A DNA stretch of 64,000 nt from Flavobacterium sp. Its GTDB lineage: Bacteria > Bacteroidota > Bacteroidia > Flavobacteriales > Flavobacteriaceae. Each line of letters starts with the position of its first letter. Positions within the stretch are counted from its first letter, which is position 1. Location: assembly GCF_027533505.1 (NCBI RefSeq), contig NZ_JAPZUB010000008.1, positions 1-64,000 of the forward strand, read 5' to 3'. A program made the position numbers and the translations under genes. Below the pieces are notes generated by a model that did no database searches, was not told the origin of the DNA, and worked only from the letters and a program-made list of their open reading frames with translations. Below, in pieces: positions 8,612-17,931 of this stretch.

Positions 8612-9619
8612 ATGGCTGTTGTTATCATTGCTGAAGCTGGAGTAAACCACAATGGACAGTTGGATTTGGCCTTTCAACTCATTGATGCCGCTGCTAATGC
8701 TGGGGTTGATTTTGTAAAATTTCAAACGTTTAAAACAGAACTAGCCATTTCAAAGAAAGCAGTAAAGGCTGCGTATCAAATTGAAAACACCGCTAATGCG
8801 ACCGAAACGCAATTTGAAATGGTAAAAAAATTAGAACTTTCAGCCGAGGATCACGAGGCGATTATTGCCTATTGCCAACAGAAAGGAGTTGCTTTTTTTT
8901 CAACTGCATTTGATTTAGAATCCATGGATTACTTGGCTTCTTTGGGATTGAAAATGGTAAAAATTCCTTCAGGAGAAGTAACTAATTTACCTTTATTGCA
9001 AAAAGCAGCTTCCTTATTTGAGGAAGTAATTCTCTCTACCGGGATGTGTACAATGCCTGAAATACAAGAGGCAGTTGCAGTTTTTGAAAAAGCGGGAATC
9101 CCTCGTGAGAAGATTACCATTTTACATTGCAACACCGAATATCCTACCCCCATGGAAGACGTGAACTTGAAGGCTATGTTGAGTATTCAAAACACCATGG
9201 GAACCGCTGTAGGATATTCAGATCATACCTTAGGGATTGAAGTCCCAATTGCAGCTGTAGCCCTAGGTGCCACGGTCATCGAAAAGCATTTTACGTTAAA
9301 CAAAAACATGGAAGGACCCGACCATCGGGCTTCGTTAGAACCGGATGAGTTGGTAGCTATGACCAAGGCCATTCGAAATATTGAAAAAGCAATGGCTGGT
9401 GATGGGATCAAACAACCCTCTCCGTCCGAAATAAAAAATATTGCAATTGCACGCAAAAGTATTGTAGCCCGAACGTTTATTCCAAAAGGTGCTGTATTTA
9501 CTGAGGAAAATCTAATCACTAAACGTCCAGGAATCGGATTGTCTCCTATGCGTTGGCATGAGGTTATTGGACAAACGGCGCAACGGGATTATCAAGAAGA
9601 TGAATTAATTGAATTGTAA
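8612..9619 (+). CDS. legI: LegI-like N,N'-diacetyllegionaminic acid synthase (NeuB family)
   Basis: This 335-aa NeuB-family synthase condenses phosphoenolpyruvate with a six-carbon amino sugar to form a nine-carbon nonulosonic acid. It has an N-terminal TIM barrel with IIAEAGVNHNG, DFVKFQTFKTE, VKIPSGEVTNLPLL, ILHCNTEYPTP and VGYSDHT, and a C-terminal SAF (antifreeze-like) domain from about 280 (IVARTFIPKGAVFTEENL). It differs from the second NeuB at 44064, which matches sialic acid synthase. The leg neighbours favour 2,4-diacetamido-2,4,6-trideoxymannose as substrate. A pseudaminic acid synthase is less likely because no PseB/PseC-type inverting genes are present. Confidence 0.82.
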   Translation: MAVVIIAEAGVNHNGQLDLAFQLIDAAANAGVDFVKFQTFKTELAISKKAVKAAYQIENTANATETQFEMVKKLELSAEDHEAIIAYCQQKGVAFFSTAFDLESMDYLASLGLKMVKIPSGEVTNLPLLQKAASLFEEVILSTGMCTMPEIQEAVAVFEKAGIPREKITILHCNTEYPTPMEDVNLKAMLSIQNTMGTAVGYSDHTLGIEVPIAAVALGATVIEKHFTLNKNMEGPDHRASLEPDELVAMTKAIRNIEKAMAGDGIKQPSPSEIKNIAIARKSIVARTFIPKGAVFTEENLITKRPGIGLSPMRWHEVIGQTAQRDYQEDELIEL

Positions 9620-9621
9620 TC

Positions 9622-10731
9622 ATGAAAATAGGAATACTAACCAGTTCACGGGCCGATTTTGGAATTTATCTTCCCTTATTGAAAGTGCTTCAAAACGAAA
9701 CTCATGTTACGTTGGAGATTATTGCCTTTGGGACGCATCTTTCGGTTTTTCATGGATATACTCTCTCCGAGATTCAAGCGTATTCGTTCCCGATAGTACA
9801 TGAGTTGAATACCGTCTTAGCTCATGATGATGCCAATGCCATTGCGACAAGCTATGGATTAACTGTTTTAAAATTTGCTGAGTTTTGGAATCAGCATACC
9901 TATGACTATGTTATATGTTTGGGCGATCGGTATGAAATGAGTGCGGCCGTTCAAGCCGGGATACCTTTTCGGGTTCGATTTGTTCATTTGTATGGTGGAG
10001 AGACGACTTTGGGAGCCATTGATAATATTTATCGCGATCAAATCAGTTTGGCTTCTTCCCTTCATATTACAGCCACGCCACAGTACAAAGATCGCGTGGA
10101 AAAACTTTTTGACTACCCTGTTCCTGTTTATGCCTTGGGTTCGATTAGTTTGGACGAACTATCGCATTTTACCCCTGTGCCTAGAGTAGAGTTGGAGGCC
10201 CAATTTAAGTTGCCGCAAACCCCCTATTTACTAGTTACATTTCATCCCGAAACGCTGCACCCTGAGGATAATGTACACCATATAGCAGCTATGGAAACCG
10301 CATTGGAAGTCTTGGCTCGAGAAATTCCAATTGTAGTTACTATGCCCAATGCAGATACCCAAGGGTCGGCTTATCGTAAGGCCTTGATTGCTTTAGAACA
10401 ACGTGCCAATGGCGCCCTTGTCTTGGTTGAGAATTTTGGAAAAAACAATTATTTTTCAGCCATTCATTATTGTGCATTGATGCTAGGAAATACCTCAAGC
10501 GGTATCGTGGAAACGGCCTCTTTTGGGAAGTATACCATCAATGTAGGTAATCGTCAACAGGGAAGAGCACAAAGCGCTAATACATTTAATGTTCCTTTTG
10601 ATGCCCCAGCAATTATTGAACTCACGCGTTCCGTATTACAAAAAGGAACATACAAGGGAATCAATTGTTATCAAGGCAAAAATGTAGCACAACAAATCTT
10701 CCAAATATTAGAAGCGCATGAAAAAAATTAG
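9622..10731 (+). CDS. legG: LegG-like hydrolysing sugar-nucleotide 2-epimerase
   Basis: This 369-aa GT-B-fold enzyme of the UDP-GlcNAc 2-epimerase family begins with MKIGILTSSRADFG. It carries the family's VICLGDRYEM and LGNTSSGIVETASFGKYTINVG near the nucleotide site. The hydrolysing members release a free 2-epimerised sugar, which NeuB-type synthases use. Its place after the synthase supports LegG (release of 2,4-diacetamido-2,4,6-trideoxymannose). It is clearly distinct from the NeuC at 46093, which matches the sialic acid enzyme. Its end overlaps ptmE by 14 bases. Confidence 0.78.
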   Translation: MKIGILTSSRADFGIYLPLLKVLQNETHVTLEIIAFGTHLSVFHGYTLSEIQAYSFPIVHELNTVLAHDDANAIATSYGLTVLKFAEFWNQHTYDYVICLGDRYEMSAAVQAGIPFRVRFVHLYGGETTLGAIDNIYRDQISLASSLHITATPQYKDRVEKLFDYPVPVYALGSISLDELSHFTPVPRVELEAQFKLPQTPYLLVTFHPETLHPEDNVHHIAAMETALEVLAREIPIVVTMPNADTQGSAYRKALIALEQRANGALVLVENFGKNNYFSAIHYCALMLGNTSSGIVETASFGKYTINVGNRQQGRAQSANTFNVPFDAPAIIELTRSVLQKGTYKGINCYQGKNVAQQIFQILEAHEKN

Positions 10732-11764
10732 AGAACATCTTATCCCGTCTCATGCCCAATTGAAAGACGCGCTAGTACAATTGGATGCCCTAGGTAAAGA
10801 CGCCATACTGTTTGCGGTGAACGAGGAACAGCAATTGGTGGGTGCCTTAACGGATGGTGATGTGAGACGTGCTTTGTTGAAAGGAGTGACTATCAATGAT
10901 CCTATTCAAACAGTGTATCAATCAAAACCTAAATTTATTCGCAAAGGTGAGCATGATTTAAAAAAAATTATTGCTTTTCGTGAAGGACATTTCCAAATTC
11001 TTCCCGTTTTGGATAAAGATGATCGGGTGGTCAATGTGATAAATTTATCAGAAATGCGTTCTTATTTGCCTATTGATGCCATTATTATGGCTGGAGGACG
11101 TGGCGAACGCTTGAAGCCGCTTACCAACACCACACCCAAACCGCTTCTAAAAATTGGTGACAAACCTATTATGGAACACAATGTGGATCGTTTAGCGCTC
11201 TATGGTATCGATGATTTTTGGATTTCGGTCAATTATTTGGGGGAACAAATTGCCGATTATTTTGGATCGGGTTCTCTAAAGAATATCCAAATACAATATT
11301 TGTGGGAAAATCAGCCACTGGGAACCATTGGAGCGGTCTCTCAAATAAATAATTTAACGCATGATTATGTTCTTATCACCAATTCTGATATTTTAACCAA
11401 TCTTGATTATGAGCATTTTTATCTTGATTTTATCGATCAGGATGCTGATTTTTCTGTAGTTACAATACCCTATCAAGTTCGAATACCCTATGCAGTTTTA
11501 GAATCGCAAGACAATGCAATTGTGAGCTTTAAGGAAAAGCCAACATATACTTATTACTCTAATGGGGGAATTTACTTAATGAAAAAAAGTATGTTGGATT
11601 TTATTCCAAAAAACACCTTTTATAATGCTACTGATTTGATGGAGCAACTCATTAAAAGGGGTAAAAAAGTAGTTTCATATCCTTTAGCTGGGTATTGGTT
11701 GGATGTGGGGAACCCTGAAGATTTCAATAAAGCGCAACATGATATAACGCAAATAAAGTTTTAA
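10718..11764 (+). CDS. ptmE: PtmE-like nucleotidyltransferase with N-terminal CBS pair
   Basis: This 348-aa protein has a CBS-domain pair at about residues 1-120 (ALTDGDVRRALLKG; ILPVLDKDDRVVNVINL) fused to a nucleotidyltransferase domain from about 126 (AIIMAGGRGERLKPLTNTTP, then KPLLKIGDKPIMEH). In Campylobacter jejuni this architecture is PtmE, which makes GDP-glucosamine for the GDP-based legionaminic acid route. The CBS pair may sense a nucleotide. Its presence between legG and legF is the main evidence that the pathway runs on GDP sugars. The partner genes ptmF, pgmL and ptmA were not seen here. Confidence 0.8.
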   Translation: MKKIREHLIPSHAQLKDALVQLDALGKDAILFAVNEEQQLVGALTDGDVRRALLKGVTINDPIQTVYQSKPKFIRKGEHDLKKIIAFREGHFQILPVLDKDDRVVNVINLSEMRSYLPIDAIIMAGGRGERLKPLTNTTPKPLLKIGDKPIMEHNVDRLALYGIDDFWISVNYLGEQIADYFGSGSLKNIQIQYLWENQPLGTIGAVSQINNLTHDYVLITNSDILTNLDYEHFYLDFIDQDADFSVVTIPYQVRIPYAVLESQDNAIVSFKEKPTYTYYSNGGIYLMKKSMLDFIPKNTFYNATDLMEQLIKRGKKVVSYPLAGYWLDVGNPEDFNKAQHDITQIKF

Positions 11765-12456
11765 TGAAGCCATTAATTATTATACCTGCTCGTGGAGGAT
11801 CCAAAGGGGTTCCGGGAAAAAATATTCGTGTCTTGGGAGGTAAACCTTTGATTCAACACACGATAGTAGCCGCCCAAGCCTGTTTTGATAGCGCAGTAAT
11901 CTGTGTTTCAACCGATGCAGAAGACATTAAATCACTGGCAGAGGAAACGGGTTTAAACGTCCCATTTCTTCGTCCAGCGGCACTGGCAACAGCTGAAGCT
12001 GGAAGTTACGAGGTCATTCTCCATGCTTTGGACTTTTATGCCCAACAAGGATATGAAGCGGATTATGTTGTTTTGTTACAACCCACGTCTCCTTTTCGAA
12101 ATGCACATCATATTCGAGAGGCTTTGACCTTATTTCAAGAGGAGTTGGATATGGTTGTAAGTGTAAAAGAATCCAAACAAAATCCATATTATAATCTTTT
12201 TGAGGAATCCCATGAAGGTTGGTTAGCACCTTCAAAAGAAGCTCATTACACGCGAAGACAAGATGTTCCTCCTGTTTATGAATATAATGGAGCGATTTAC
12301 ATTATGGCGACAAAAGCCTTGCGAAAACAACCTTTAAACGCTTTTCAAAAAATTAAAAAATACGTTATGAATGAACAATCCTCGCATGATATTGATTCAG
12401 AGTGGGATTGGTTTTTGGCTGAAAAAATATGGGAAAAATACGGGAATAGCTTATGA
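11764..12456 (+). CDS. legF: LegF-like CMP-legionaminic acid synthetase
   Basis: This 230-aa cytidylyltransferase of the acylneuraminate family starts with [20 protein letters not shown], the CTP-binding signature. It then has VVLLQPTSPFRNAHHI and a conserved C-terminal HDIDSEWDW (metal-binding aspartates). It activates the free nonulosonic acid with CTP. It is related to but distinct from the NeuA at 43378. It overlaps ptmE by one base and the next gene by four (ATGA). The sugar is inferred from the operon; the CMP-nonulosonate synthetase activity is well supported. Confidence 0.85.
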   Translation: MKPLIIIPARGGSKGVPGKNIRVLGGKPLIQHTIVAAQACFDSAVICVSTDAEDIKSLAEETGLNVPFLRPAALATAEAGSYEVILHALDFYAQQGYEADYVVLLQPTSPFRNAHHIREALTLFQEELDMVVSVKESKQNPYYNLFEESHEGWLAPSKEAHYTRRQDVPPVYEYNGAIYIMATKALRKQPLNAFQKIKKYVMNEQSSHDIDSEWDWFLAEKIWEKYGNSL

Positions 12457-13967
12457 AACATTTTAATTTTCCTCCAGGTATTAAAAAGGTAGCTTTTTTT
12501 CATTCACATGTAAATTGGCCTTCTCATTTGGAGACCGAACTCGAGCTAATGCACTATTTTGACGCACAAACCGAAGTATTGAGCTATCAATGTAATGATG
12601 TTTTGCAACGATGTGATGGGAATCCACATAGAGATTTGTACTACTGTTCAAAGTGTATTTCAAAGCGATTGAAAGGGTTGCAACTCATGCGCCGTCCTTT
12701 TCGATCTATCCCCATTCAATTGATGGGGGATAAGCTTTCTTTGGATTTAGATTTATCCATCGAGGAGTTTAAAAAAATGTGTCATCATAATTTTGATGTG
12801 GGGTATGCTGTTTTATCCTCGGTGGTTTCAATCTATCGCGATGCCTATCCTACATTGCGTAAATATGCATCAGACTTCCAAGATTTTTATGCCAATAGTA
12901 TTCAATTGTATGACTTCTTTATCCAATCGTTTTCGAAAGAGCAGCCCGATTTGGTAGTTATATTTAACGGTAGATTCGCCTATACTCGGGCTCTTCTAAG
13001 AGCTTGTGAAGCGATGAACATTCCTTTTTATACTCATGAACGCGGTGCCGATCCTACCAAGTTTATGATGTACCCCAAGGCATTGCCTCATGACATGAAG
13101 TTATACAATTCGATAATGCTTGAAGCTTGGAACGACGATTCGGTTTCACTAACCGAAAAGACAGCCATTGCCGAAAAGTATTATCAAGACAGAATGGCTG
13201 GAAAAAGTCAGAGTTGGTTTTCTTTTGTTGCAAATCAAGAAAAAGAAAAGTTACCAGAACAATGGAATCCAAACCACTACAATATCGGAATTTTTCTCTC
13301 TTCCGAAGATGAATTTATTGCAATTGGTAATACTTGGGAAGCAGGTTTATTTTCGAATCAGTTAGTTGGGATTCAGCAGCTTTTTGAAAAATTACCTAGA
13401 AAAGAAAATTGTCATTTTTACATACGAATACATCCTAATTCTAAACAGTCTGTTGACTTCATTCGTAATCTAAAAGCATTAGAAAATGATGCGGTTACGG
13501 TTATTTTACCCGATTCAAAATACAGTACTTACAAGTTGATGATGGAAGTTGATAAGGTGATCTCTTTCGGTTCAACGGTTGGTATTGAAGCCACATTTTG
13601 GGGGAAAACATCTGTCGGTTTGGGACAAAGTTTTTACACTGCTCTCGAAGCAGTTTATTTTCCAACGTCTATAGATATGGCGATTCAATATATTGACGAC
13701 GACAGTTTAGTGCCCATTGCTAAAGAAAGAGCGCTCCCATACGCTTACCATTTGGCCACTTTTGGATATGCTTTTCAGACTTACAAAGGGGAGTCGATCA
13801 TGGTTGGAAGTTTTAATGGTACCGATTTGAATACCGTTCGTGGAATAAAGAATACATTTTTTAATAACGCAATACGCCGATGGGGTTGGTTTGGAAGAAA
13901 ATTGTATAATTTGGAGTTCAAACTTCGCTACAACTATCTTAAAAATAAATCAACCTATGGAGCTTAA
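12453..13967 (+). CDS. capsule-synthesis (KpsS-like) protein, candidate legionaminic acid transferase
   Basis: This 504-aa soluble protein has an N-terminal part with a YYCSKC cysteine pair (about residues 67-73). The central segment reads LLRACEAMNIPFYTHERGAD, and the C-terminal part (IRIHPNSKQ and VISFGSTVGIEATFWGKTSV) resembles the nucleotide-binding half of GT-B capsule-synthesis proteins such as KpsS/LipB. It follows legF with an ATGA overlap, so it is the first gene after CMP-sugar activation. A transferase using CMP-legionaminic acid is a reasonable guess but not shown by the sequence. The protein family was not firmly recognised. Confidence 0.5.
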   Translation: MKHFNFPPGIKKVAFFHSHVNWPSHLETELELMHYFDAQTEVLSYQCNDVLQRCDGNPHRDLYYCSKCISKRLKGLQLMRRPFRSIPIQLMGDKLSLDLDLSIEEFKKMCHHNFDVGYAVLSSVVSIYRDAYPTLRKYASDFQDFYANSIQLYDFFIQSFSKEQPDLVVIFNGRFAYTRALLRACEAMNIPFYTHERGADPTKFMMYPKALPHDMKLYNSIMLEAWNDDSVSLTEKTAIAEKYYQDRMAGKSQSWFSFVANQEKEKLPEQWNPNHYNIGIFLSSEDEFIAIGNTWEAGLFSNQLVGIQQLFEKLPRKENCHFYIRIHPNSKQSVDFIRNLKALENDAVTVILPDSKYSTYKLMMEVDKVISFGSTVGIEATFWGKTSVGLGQSFYTALEAVYFPTSIDMAIQYIDDDSLVPIAKERALPYAYHLATFGYAFQTYKGESIMVGSFNGTDLNTVRGIKNTFFNNAIRRWGWFGRKLYNLEFKLRYNYLKNKSTYGA

Positions 13968-14895
13968 ACCCAAAATATCGGTCATGATTCCCACCTACAA
14001 CTGTGCGGCATTGTTGCGTAAAACCTTAGCTTCTGTTTTGGAGCAGGATTTGGGCCCTGAGCTCATGCAGATTGAAGTGATCGATGATTGCTCTACAGAC
14101 CACCCTGAAGCAGTTGTGGCCGAACTAGGGAAGGGGCGGGTGATGTTTTTTCAACAACCCTACAACGTTAAGCACGTGAAGAATTTTCAAACGGCTTTGT
14201 CTCGTGCGCAAGGAGAAATTATTCACTTATTGCACGGCGATGATTTTGTATTGCCCGGGTTTTATACCCAAATGTTGAACATGTATGCGCAATACCCCGA
14301 AATCAAAGCTTGTTTTACACAAAATCATGTGGTGAACAGCGCCAATGAAATTATTCATACGGCCAAAAAAATTCAAGAACACCACGGAATTATTCCGAAT
14401 TTTTTTGAAATGCAGGTCAAACAACAGCTTATTCAAACCCCTTCCATCACCGTAAAAAAAGAGGTGTATGAAACGCTAGGTACCTTTAATCCTACGTTGA
14501 GTTGGACCGAGGATTGGGAAATGTGGGCACGAATTGCCAAGTATTATCCCATCGGGTATATTGCACAACCCTTGGCCTGTTACCGCGTTCATACACAGTC
14601 GAGTACTTCAACAAAGTCGATTATTGGTGAAAACGTTAATGATTTAAAGCGTATTAAAGTAATTCTTTGTGACTATTGCCATAGCACATCTCTGAAAAAG
14701 GAAGTATCACAATCGCTAAATCGCATAATATTTAATACAGCACAGAAAAATTATCAAAAAGCATTTGCCCTCAAAAGTCGCCATGTTTTTACTAATTTGA
14801 TAACATTAATTACTTATTCACCCAATGTGTATAATGTGATTTACCATAGTTTAATTTACATTAAATTAAAATTATTAAAAACCTTTGCCGATTAA
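13957..14895 (+). CDS. GT2 family glycosyltransferase
   Basis: This 312-aa cytoplasmic GT-A enzyme has the nucleotide-binding start ISVMIPTYNCAALLRKTLAS, the metal-binding variant of DxD in LLHGDDFVLPGF, and the acceptor-side motif SWTEDWEMWARIAKYYPIGY. The ATG at 13957 is chosen because it begins right before the GT2 core and overlaps the previous gene by 11 bases; an upstream start at 13891 would overlap by 77. The C-terminal third is noticeably AT-rich. Donor and acceptor are unknown. Confidence 0.85.
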   Translation: MELKPKISVMIPTYNCAALLRKTLASVLEQDLGPELMQIEVIDDCSTDHPEAVVAELGKGRVMFFQQPYNVKHVKNFQTALSRAQGEIIHLLHGDDFVLPGFYTQMLNMYAQYPEIKACFTQNHVVNSANEIIHTAKKIQEHHGIIPNFFEMQVKQQLIQTPSITVKKEVYETLGTFNPTLSWTEDWEMWARIAKYYPIGYIAQPLACYRVHTQSSTSTKSIIGENVNDLKRIKVILCDYCHSTSLKKEVSQSLNRIIFNTAQKNYQKAFALKSRHVFTNLITLITYSPNVYNVIYHSLIYIKLKLLKTFAD

Positions 14896-15857
14896 TGCAG
14901 TTGTCCATCGTTATCCCTGTCTATAATGTAGCCTCGTATTTGGAGGCGTGCTTGGCTAGTGTGACCCAATACACGGGGCCGCTCGAAATCATTGCGGTCA
15001 ACGACGGCGCTACCGATGATTCGCCCGCTATACTCGCGCAATGGGCCGCTAAAGACGCTCGGATACGCATTATTTCACGTGAAAATGGAGGGTTGAGTGC
15101 CGCCCGAAATACAGGGTTAGAAGCGGCTACCGGCGACTATATTTGGTTTGTCGATAGCGACGATTGGATTGCCCCGCAGGCGCTTCCGATTTTGTTGGAA
15201 GCGATCGAAAGGCAACCCGCCCAGATGATTGCTTTTTCCCATATCGATTATTGGGAAGCCACCGCTACCTTTTCGGAAGCGCAATATTTGCAATCCATTC
15301 CGCTTTGCACGGGACGGGAGTTCATACAACAATCGCACTTCTTTTTTACAGGAGCATGGAGTTTTTTGTACCAACGTTCTTTGTTGATGGCCCATGGGTA
15401 TCGTTTCAAAGAAGGGCAATTGCACGAGGATGATTATTTGAACTTTTCGCTGTTTGGAAAAGTAACGGAAATCTACAAATTGCCACAAGCTTTGTATTAT
15501 TACCGACGTCGCCCGGGCAGTATTATCACCTCCATTCAATGTGAGAACATCGCCAAACGGATTCGTTCCTATTTGCATTTAATCCAACTGTTGCGGGGTA
15601 TTACCGATTTGGATGCTGCTTTCTTGCACCAAAAATGCGAAGCCTACGAGCGCAATCTGTTTGGATTGTTGGAAAAGTATTTAAAATCCTCCGATGCCCG
15701 AGAACGGCAGTTGGCCTTGGTACAAGAAATCAAGAAAGTACTTCCTCAGCGTAAGCTCACTTGGGAGGCTTTTCGCCATTCAAAATGGAAATGGTTGTTG
15801 AAACTAATGTATAATTATTCCCCCAAGGGATATGTAACGATGGTGTCTTTACGATGA
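14895..15857 (+). CDS. GT2 family glycosyltransferase
   Basis: This 320-aa GT-A enzyme starts LSIVIPVYNVASYLEACLAS, with ENGGLSAARNTGLEAATGDY and the DxD-type motif FVDSDDWIAP. GQLHEDDYLNF is the likely catalytic-base region. It belongs to the WcaA-like GT2 group that elongates lipid-linked glycans. It overlaps the previous gene by one base and the next by four. It is similar in length and motif order to the next two genes, which suggests tandem duplication. Confidence 0.88.
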   Translation: MQLSIVIPVYNVASYLEACLASVTQYTGPLEIIAVNDGATDDSPAILAQWAAKDARIRIISRENGGLSAARNTGLEAATGDYIWFVDSDDWIAPQALPILLEAIERQPAQMIAFSHIDYWEATATFSEAQYLQSIPLCTGREFIQQSHFFFTGAWSFLYQRSLLMAHGYRFKEGQLHEDDYLNFSLFGKVTEIYKLPQALYYYRRRPGSIITSIQCENIAKRIRSYLHLIQLLRGITDLDAAFLHQKCEAYERNLFGLLEKYLKSSDARERQLALVQEIKKVLPQRKLTWEAFRHSKWKWLLKLMYNYSPKGYVTMVSLR

Positions 15858-16867
15858 GTGTACGATTGAGTATTATAGTGCCTGTATACAATGTGGAGCC
15901 CTATTTGGAGCATTGTTTGCAATCGATAGTATCGCAACCGCTAGCCCCTTCTGATTATGAAGTGTTGGTGATTAACGACGGTTCCCCCGATGGTTGTGCT
16001 GCCATTATCGATCGCTTGGCTAAGGCTTATCCTCAAATCATTGCGATTCATCAAAACAATCAAGGGGTTTCAGCGGCTCGAAATGCCGGTTTGGATCGGG
16101 CACGTGGAACGGTTGTCACCTTTGTCGATTCGGATGATTCTCTTGAACCCAACAGTTTGCCTGCGGTTTTGGAACGCTTTGAAGCAGCCAATTTGGATAT
16201 TTTGTATACCCATATTCAGGCTGTTGATGAAAATGATAACCCAGTAGCACATGATTACACCGTGGGTTTTGATGATGTGGTTGACACCGGTTTTCGTCAT
16301 TCGCGGCGAACTTTCACAGCTACTTTTTACCATAAAGAAGTTATTGGAGACCACCGTTTTCCTTTAGGTATACCCATTGGGGAGGATACGGTTTTTAACC
16401 TAAAAGTACAAGCCTTTGCGCAACGGGTCAGTTACTGCTCGCTCCCGTATTATCGCTATTTACTTCGGGGCAATTCGGCGACCAAAGCGGTTAATACAGA
16501 TAAAGCCTATCGCGGTTTTCGGCAGGCGTTGGATGAAATTGTACACTTTCAAAAAGCGCATTTTCTGGAGCATACAGCGGCCTCACGCTATTTTGACGCC
16601 CAACTTTTATTGTTTCTCGATCGAATCGCGAGGCATCATGTGGTGTATTCGCTAAAGGCAAGTTATTTTAACGATATTGCCCGCTGGGTGCGGGAACAAC
16701 AGAAGGAATCCCTTTTGGTGTCATTGTCGGCTACCTATCCAGCGATTCACCGTCCGTATGTCGTTTTTTGGCTCATACAACACGGTTTTCGATGGAAGCA
16801 ACGCTTTCGTACACTTTTGTGGCGCCTAAAGCAGGGACTTTTGCCCCGAAATAAAAATGAAGTTTAA
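15854..16867 (+). CDS. GT2 family glycosyltransferase
   Basis: This 337-aa GT2 enzyme has LSIIVPVYNVEPYLEHCLQS, NQGVSAARNAGLDRARG, the DxD-type FVDSDDSLEPN and the acceptor-side IPIGEDTVFNLKVQ. The C-terminus is basic (RFRTLLWRLKQGLLPRNKN), which may bind the inner membrane surface. It closes the run of overlapping genes from legB; the next gene has its own promoter-like box. Substrate unknown. Confidence 0.88.
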   Translation: MSVRLSIIVPVYNVEPYLEHCLQSIVSQPLAPSDYEVLVINDGSPDGCAAIIDRLAKAYPQIIAIHQNNQGVSAARNAGLDRARGTVVTFVDSDDSLEPNSLPAVLERFEAANLDILYTHIQAVDENDNPVAHDYTVGFDDVVDTGFRHSRRTFTATFYHKEVIGDHRFPLGIPIGEDTVFNLKVQAFAQRVSYCSLPYYRYLLRGNSATKAVNTDKAYRGFRQALDEIVHFQKAHFLEHTAASRYFDAQLLLFLDRIARHHVVYSLKASYFNDIARWVREQQKESLLVSLSATYPAIHRPYVVFWLIQHGFRWKQRFRTLLWRLKQGLLPRNKNEV

Positions 16868-16886
16868 TCCGACCCACGGGATTTTG

Positions 16887-16895
16887 TATCTTTAC
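16887..16895 (+). promoter_or_regulatory. -7 promoter box upstream of 16920
   Basis: TATCTTTAC matches the Bacteroidota -7 element TAnnTTTG except for the last G. It lies 25 bases before the GTG at 16920 in a 52-base gap, one of the few gaps in this otherwise overlapping gene string. It would give the middle glycosyltransferase block an internal start independent of the legionaminic acid genes. No clear -33 TTTG was seen at the usual distance. Confidence 0.5.
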
Positions 16896-16919
16896 CCGAC
16901 GGTCCAAAAACGATAACGC

Positions 16920-17930
16920 GTGTTCGTTAGTATTCTCATTCCGGTCTATAATGCGGCTTCCCATTTGGCTTCTTGTTGGGCTACCTTGGAGGCACAAACG
17001 ATGACCGATTTTGAAGCGGTGTTTGTGAACGACGGGTCGACCGATGCTACCGAAGCATTGCTCCAGGAAAAGGTTTCCCAAGAACCCCGTTTTCGCTTGG
17101 TTTCGCAGACCAACCAAGGGGTGAGTGCTGCCCGAAATGCTGCTTTGGCTGTGGCTCAAGGCGATTATATTGCGTTTATGGATGTCGACGATACGCTAGC
17201 TCCTGATTTTTTGGAACAGTTGGTTACCGCGGCGAGAAAATACGATTGTGATGTGGTTTTTTCGGGATTCCAGCGCGAGTTACAAGGCCAATGGTATGCT
17301 GAAGTCCCCCAATTGCCCTTGCATACACGGTTGGATACGGCACAAATTCGCCAAGAGGTTTGGCCAGCGTATTTGCGAAGTAATCGATTGAATTCGGTCT
17401 GTAACAAATTGTTTGCCCGTGCGCTGGTGCAATCGATTCGTTTTCCCGTAGGTCAAGCCTTGGGTGAAGACGGCGTATTTGGTCGACAGGTGGTTTCTGA
17501 AGCGCAATCGCTGGTGGTTTTGGACTATTGTGGGTATTATTACCGGGAAGTGGTTGGAAGTGCCACGCGAAATCTATTAAAACACGATTATTTTCAAGCG
17601 GCTTTACAGGATTATGCGACGCCTACGGGTTGGGAATCCATACCAAATTATACGGCATTGCAATCCGAAAAGTTCCTACGACAAGTGATGATGTGTTTGG
17701 GCTTGTATACTAAAAAAGCCAATGGACTCTCGTGGTGGGCGCAATGGCGTACCTTACGAAAATTAGCACATCACTCGGCGGTGCAACAAGCCTTGCTAGA
17801 GGTGCCGGAGTCGTTTCTAGCGGGTCAGTCCCGGTTTTATCAAACGATTTTAACTTTATTGAAAAAAAAGCAGGTTACCTTCCTTTTTTTGGCCCTGCGC
17901 TATAGTCATTATAAAAATAAAACGAAATAA
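16920..17930 (+). CDS. GT2 family glycosyltransferase (GTG start)
   Basis: This 336-aa GT2 enzyme opens FVSILIPVYNAASHLASCWA at the GTG at 16920, with NQGVSAARNAALAVAQGDY and MDVDDTLAPDF as the DxD-type motif. GQALGEDGVFGRQV marks the acceptor side. No ATG lies nearer to the conserved first beta strand, so the GTG is well supported. It is the third of three adjacent GT2 genes with the SAARNA motif. Substrate unknown. Confidence 0.85.
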   Translation: MFVSILIPVYNAASHLASCWATLEAQTMTDFEAVFVNDGSTDATEALLQEKVSQEPRFRLVSQTNQGVSAARNAALAVAQGDYIAFMDVDDTLAPDFLEQLVTAARKYDCDVVFSGFQRELQGQWYAEVPQLPLHTRLDTAQIRQEVWPAYLRSNRLNSVCNKLFARALVQSIRFPVGQALGEDGVFGRQVVSEAQSLVVLDYCGYYYREVVGSATRNLLKHDYFQAALQDYATPTGWESIPNYTALQSEKFLRQVMMCLGLYTKKANGLSWWAQWRTLRKLAHHSAVQQALLEVPESFLAGQSRFYQTILTLLKKKQVTFLFLALRYSHYKNKTK

Positions 17931-17931
17931 A

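Noticed and set aside
5632..12456. Pseudaminic acid pathway as an alternative reading
   Set aside because: No PseB/PseC/PseH/PseG set with the expected order was found, and the CBS-nucleotidyltransferase PtmE homologue belongs to the legionaminic acid route.
15117..15578. 153-codon open frame on the minus strand
   Set aside because: Complementary to the core of a well-supported GT2 gene, low-complexity and Arg/Gly-rich, with no recognisable domain.
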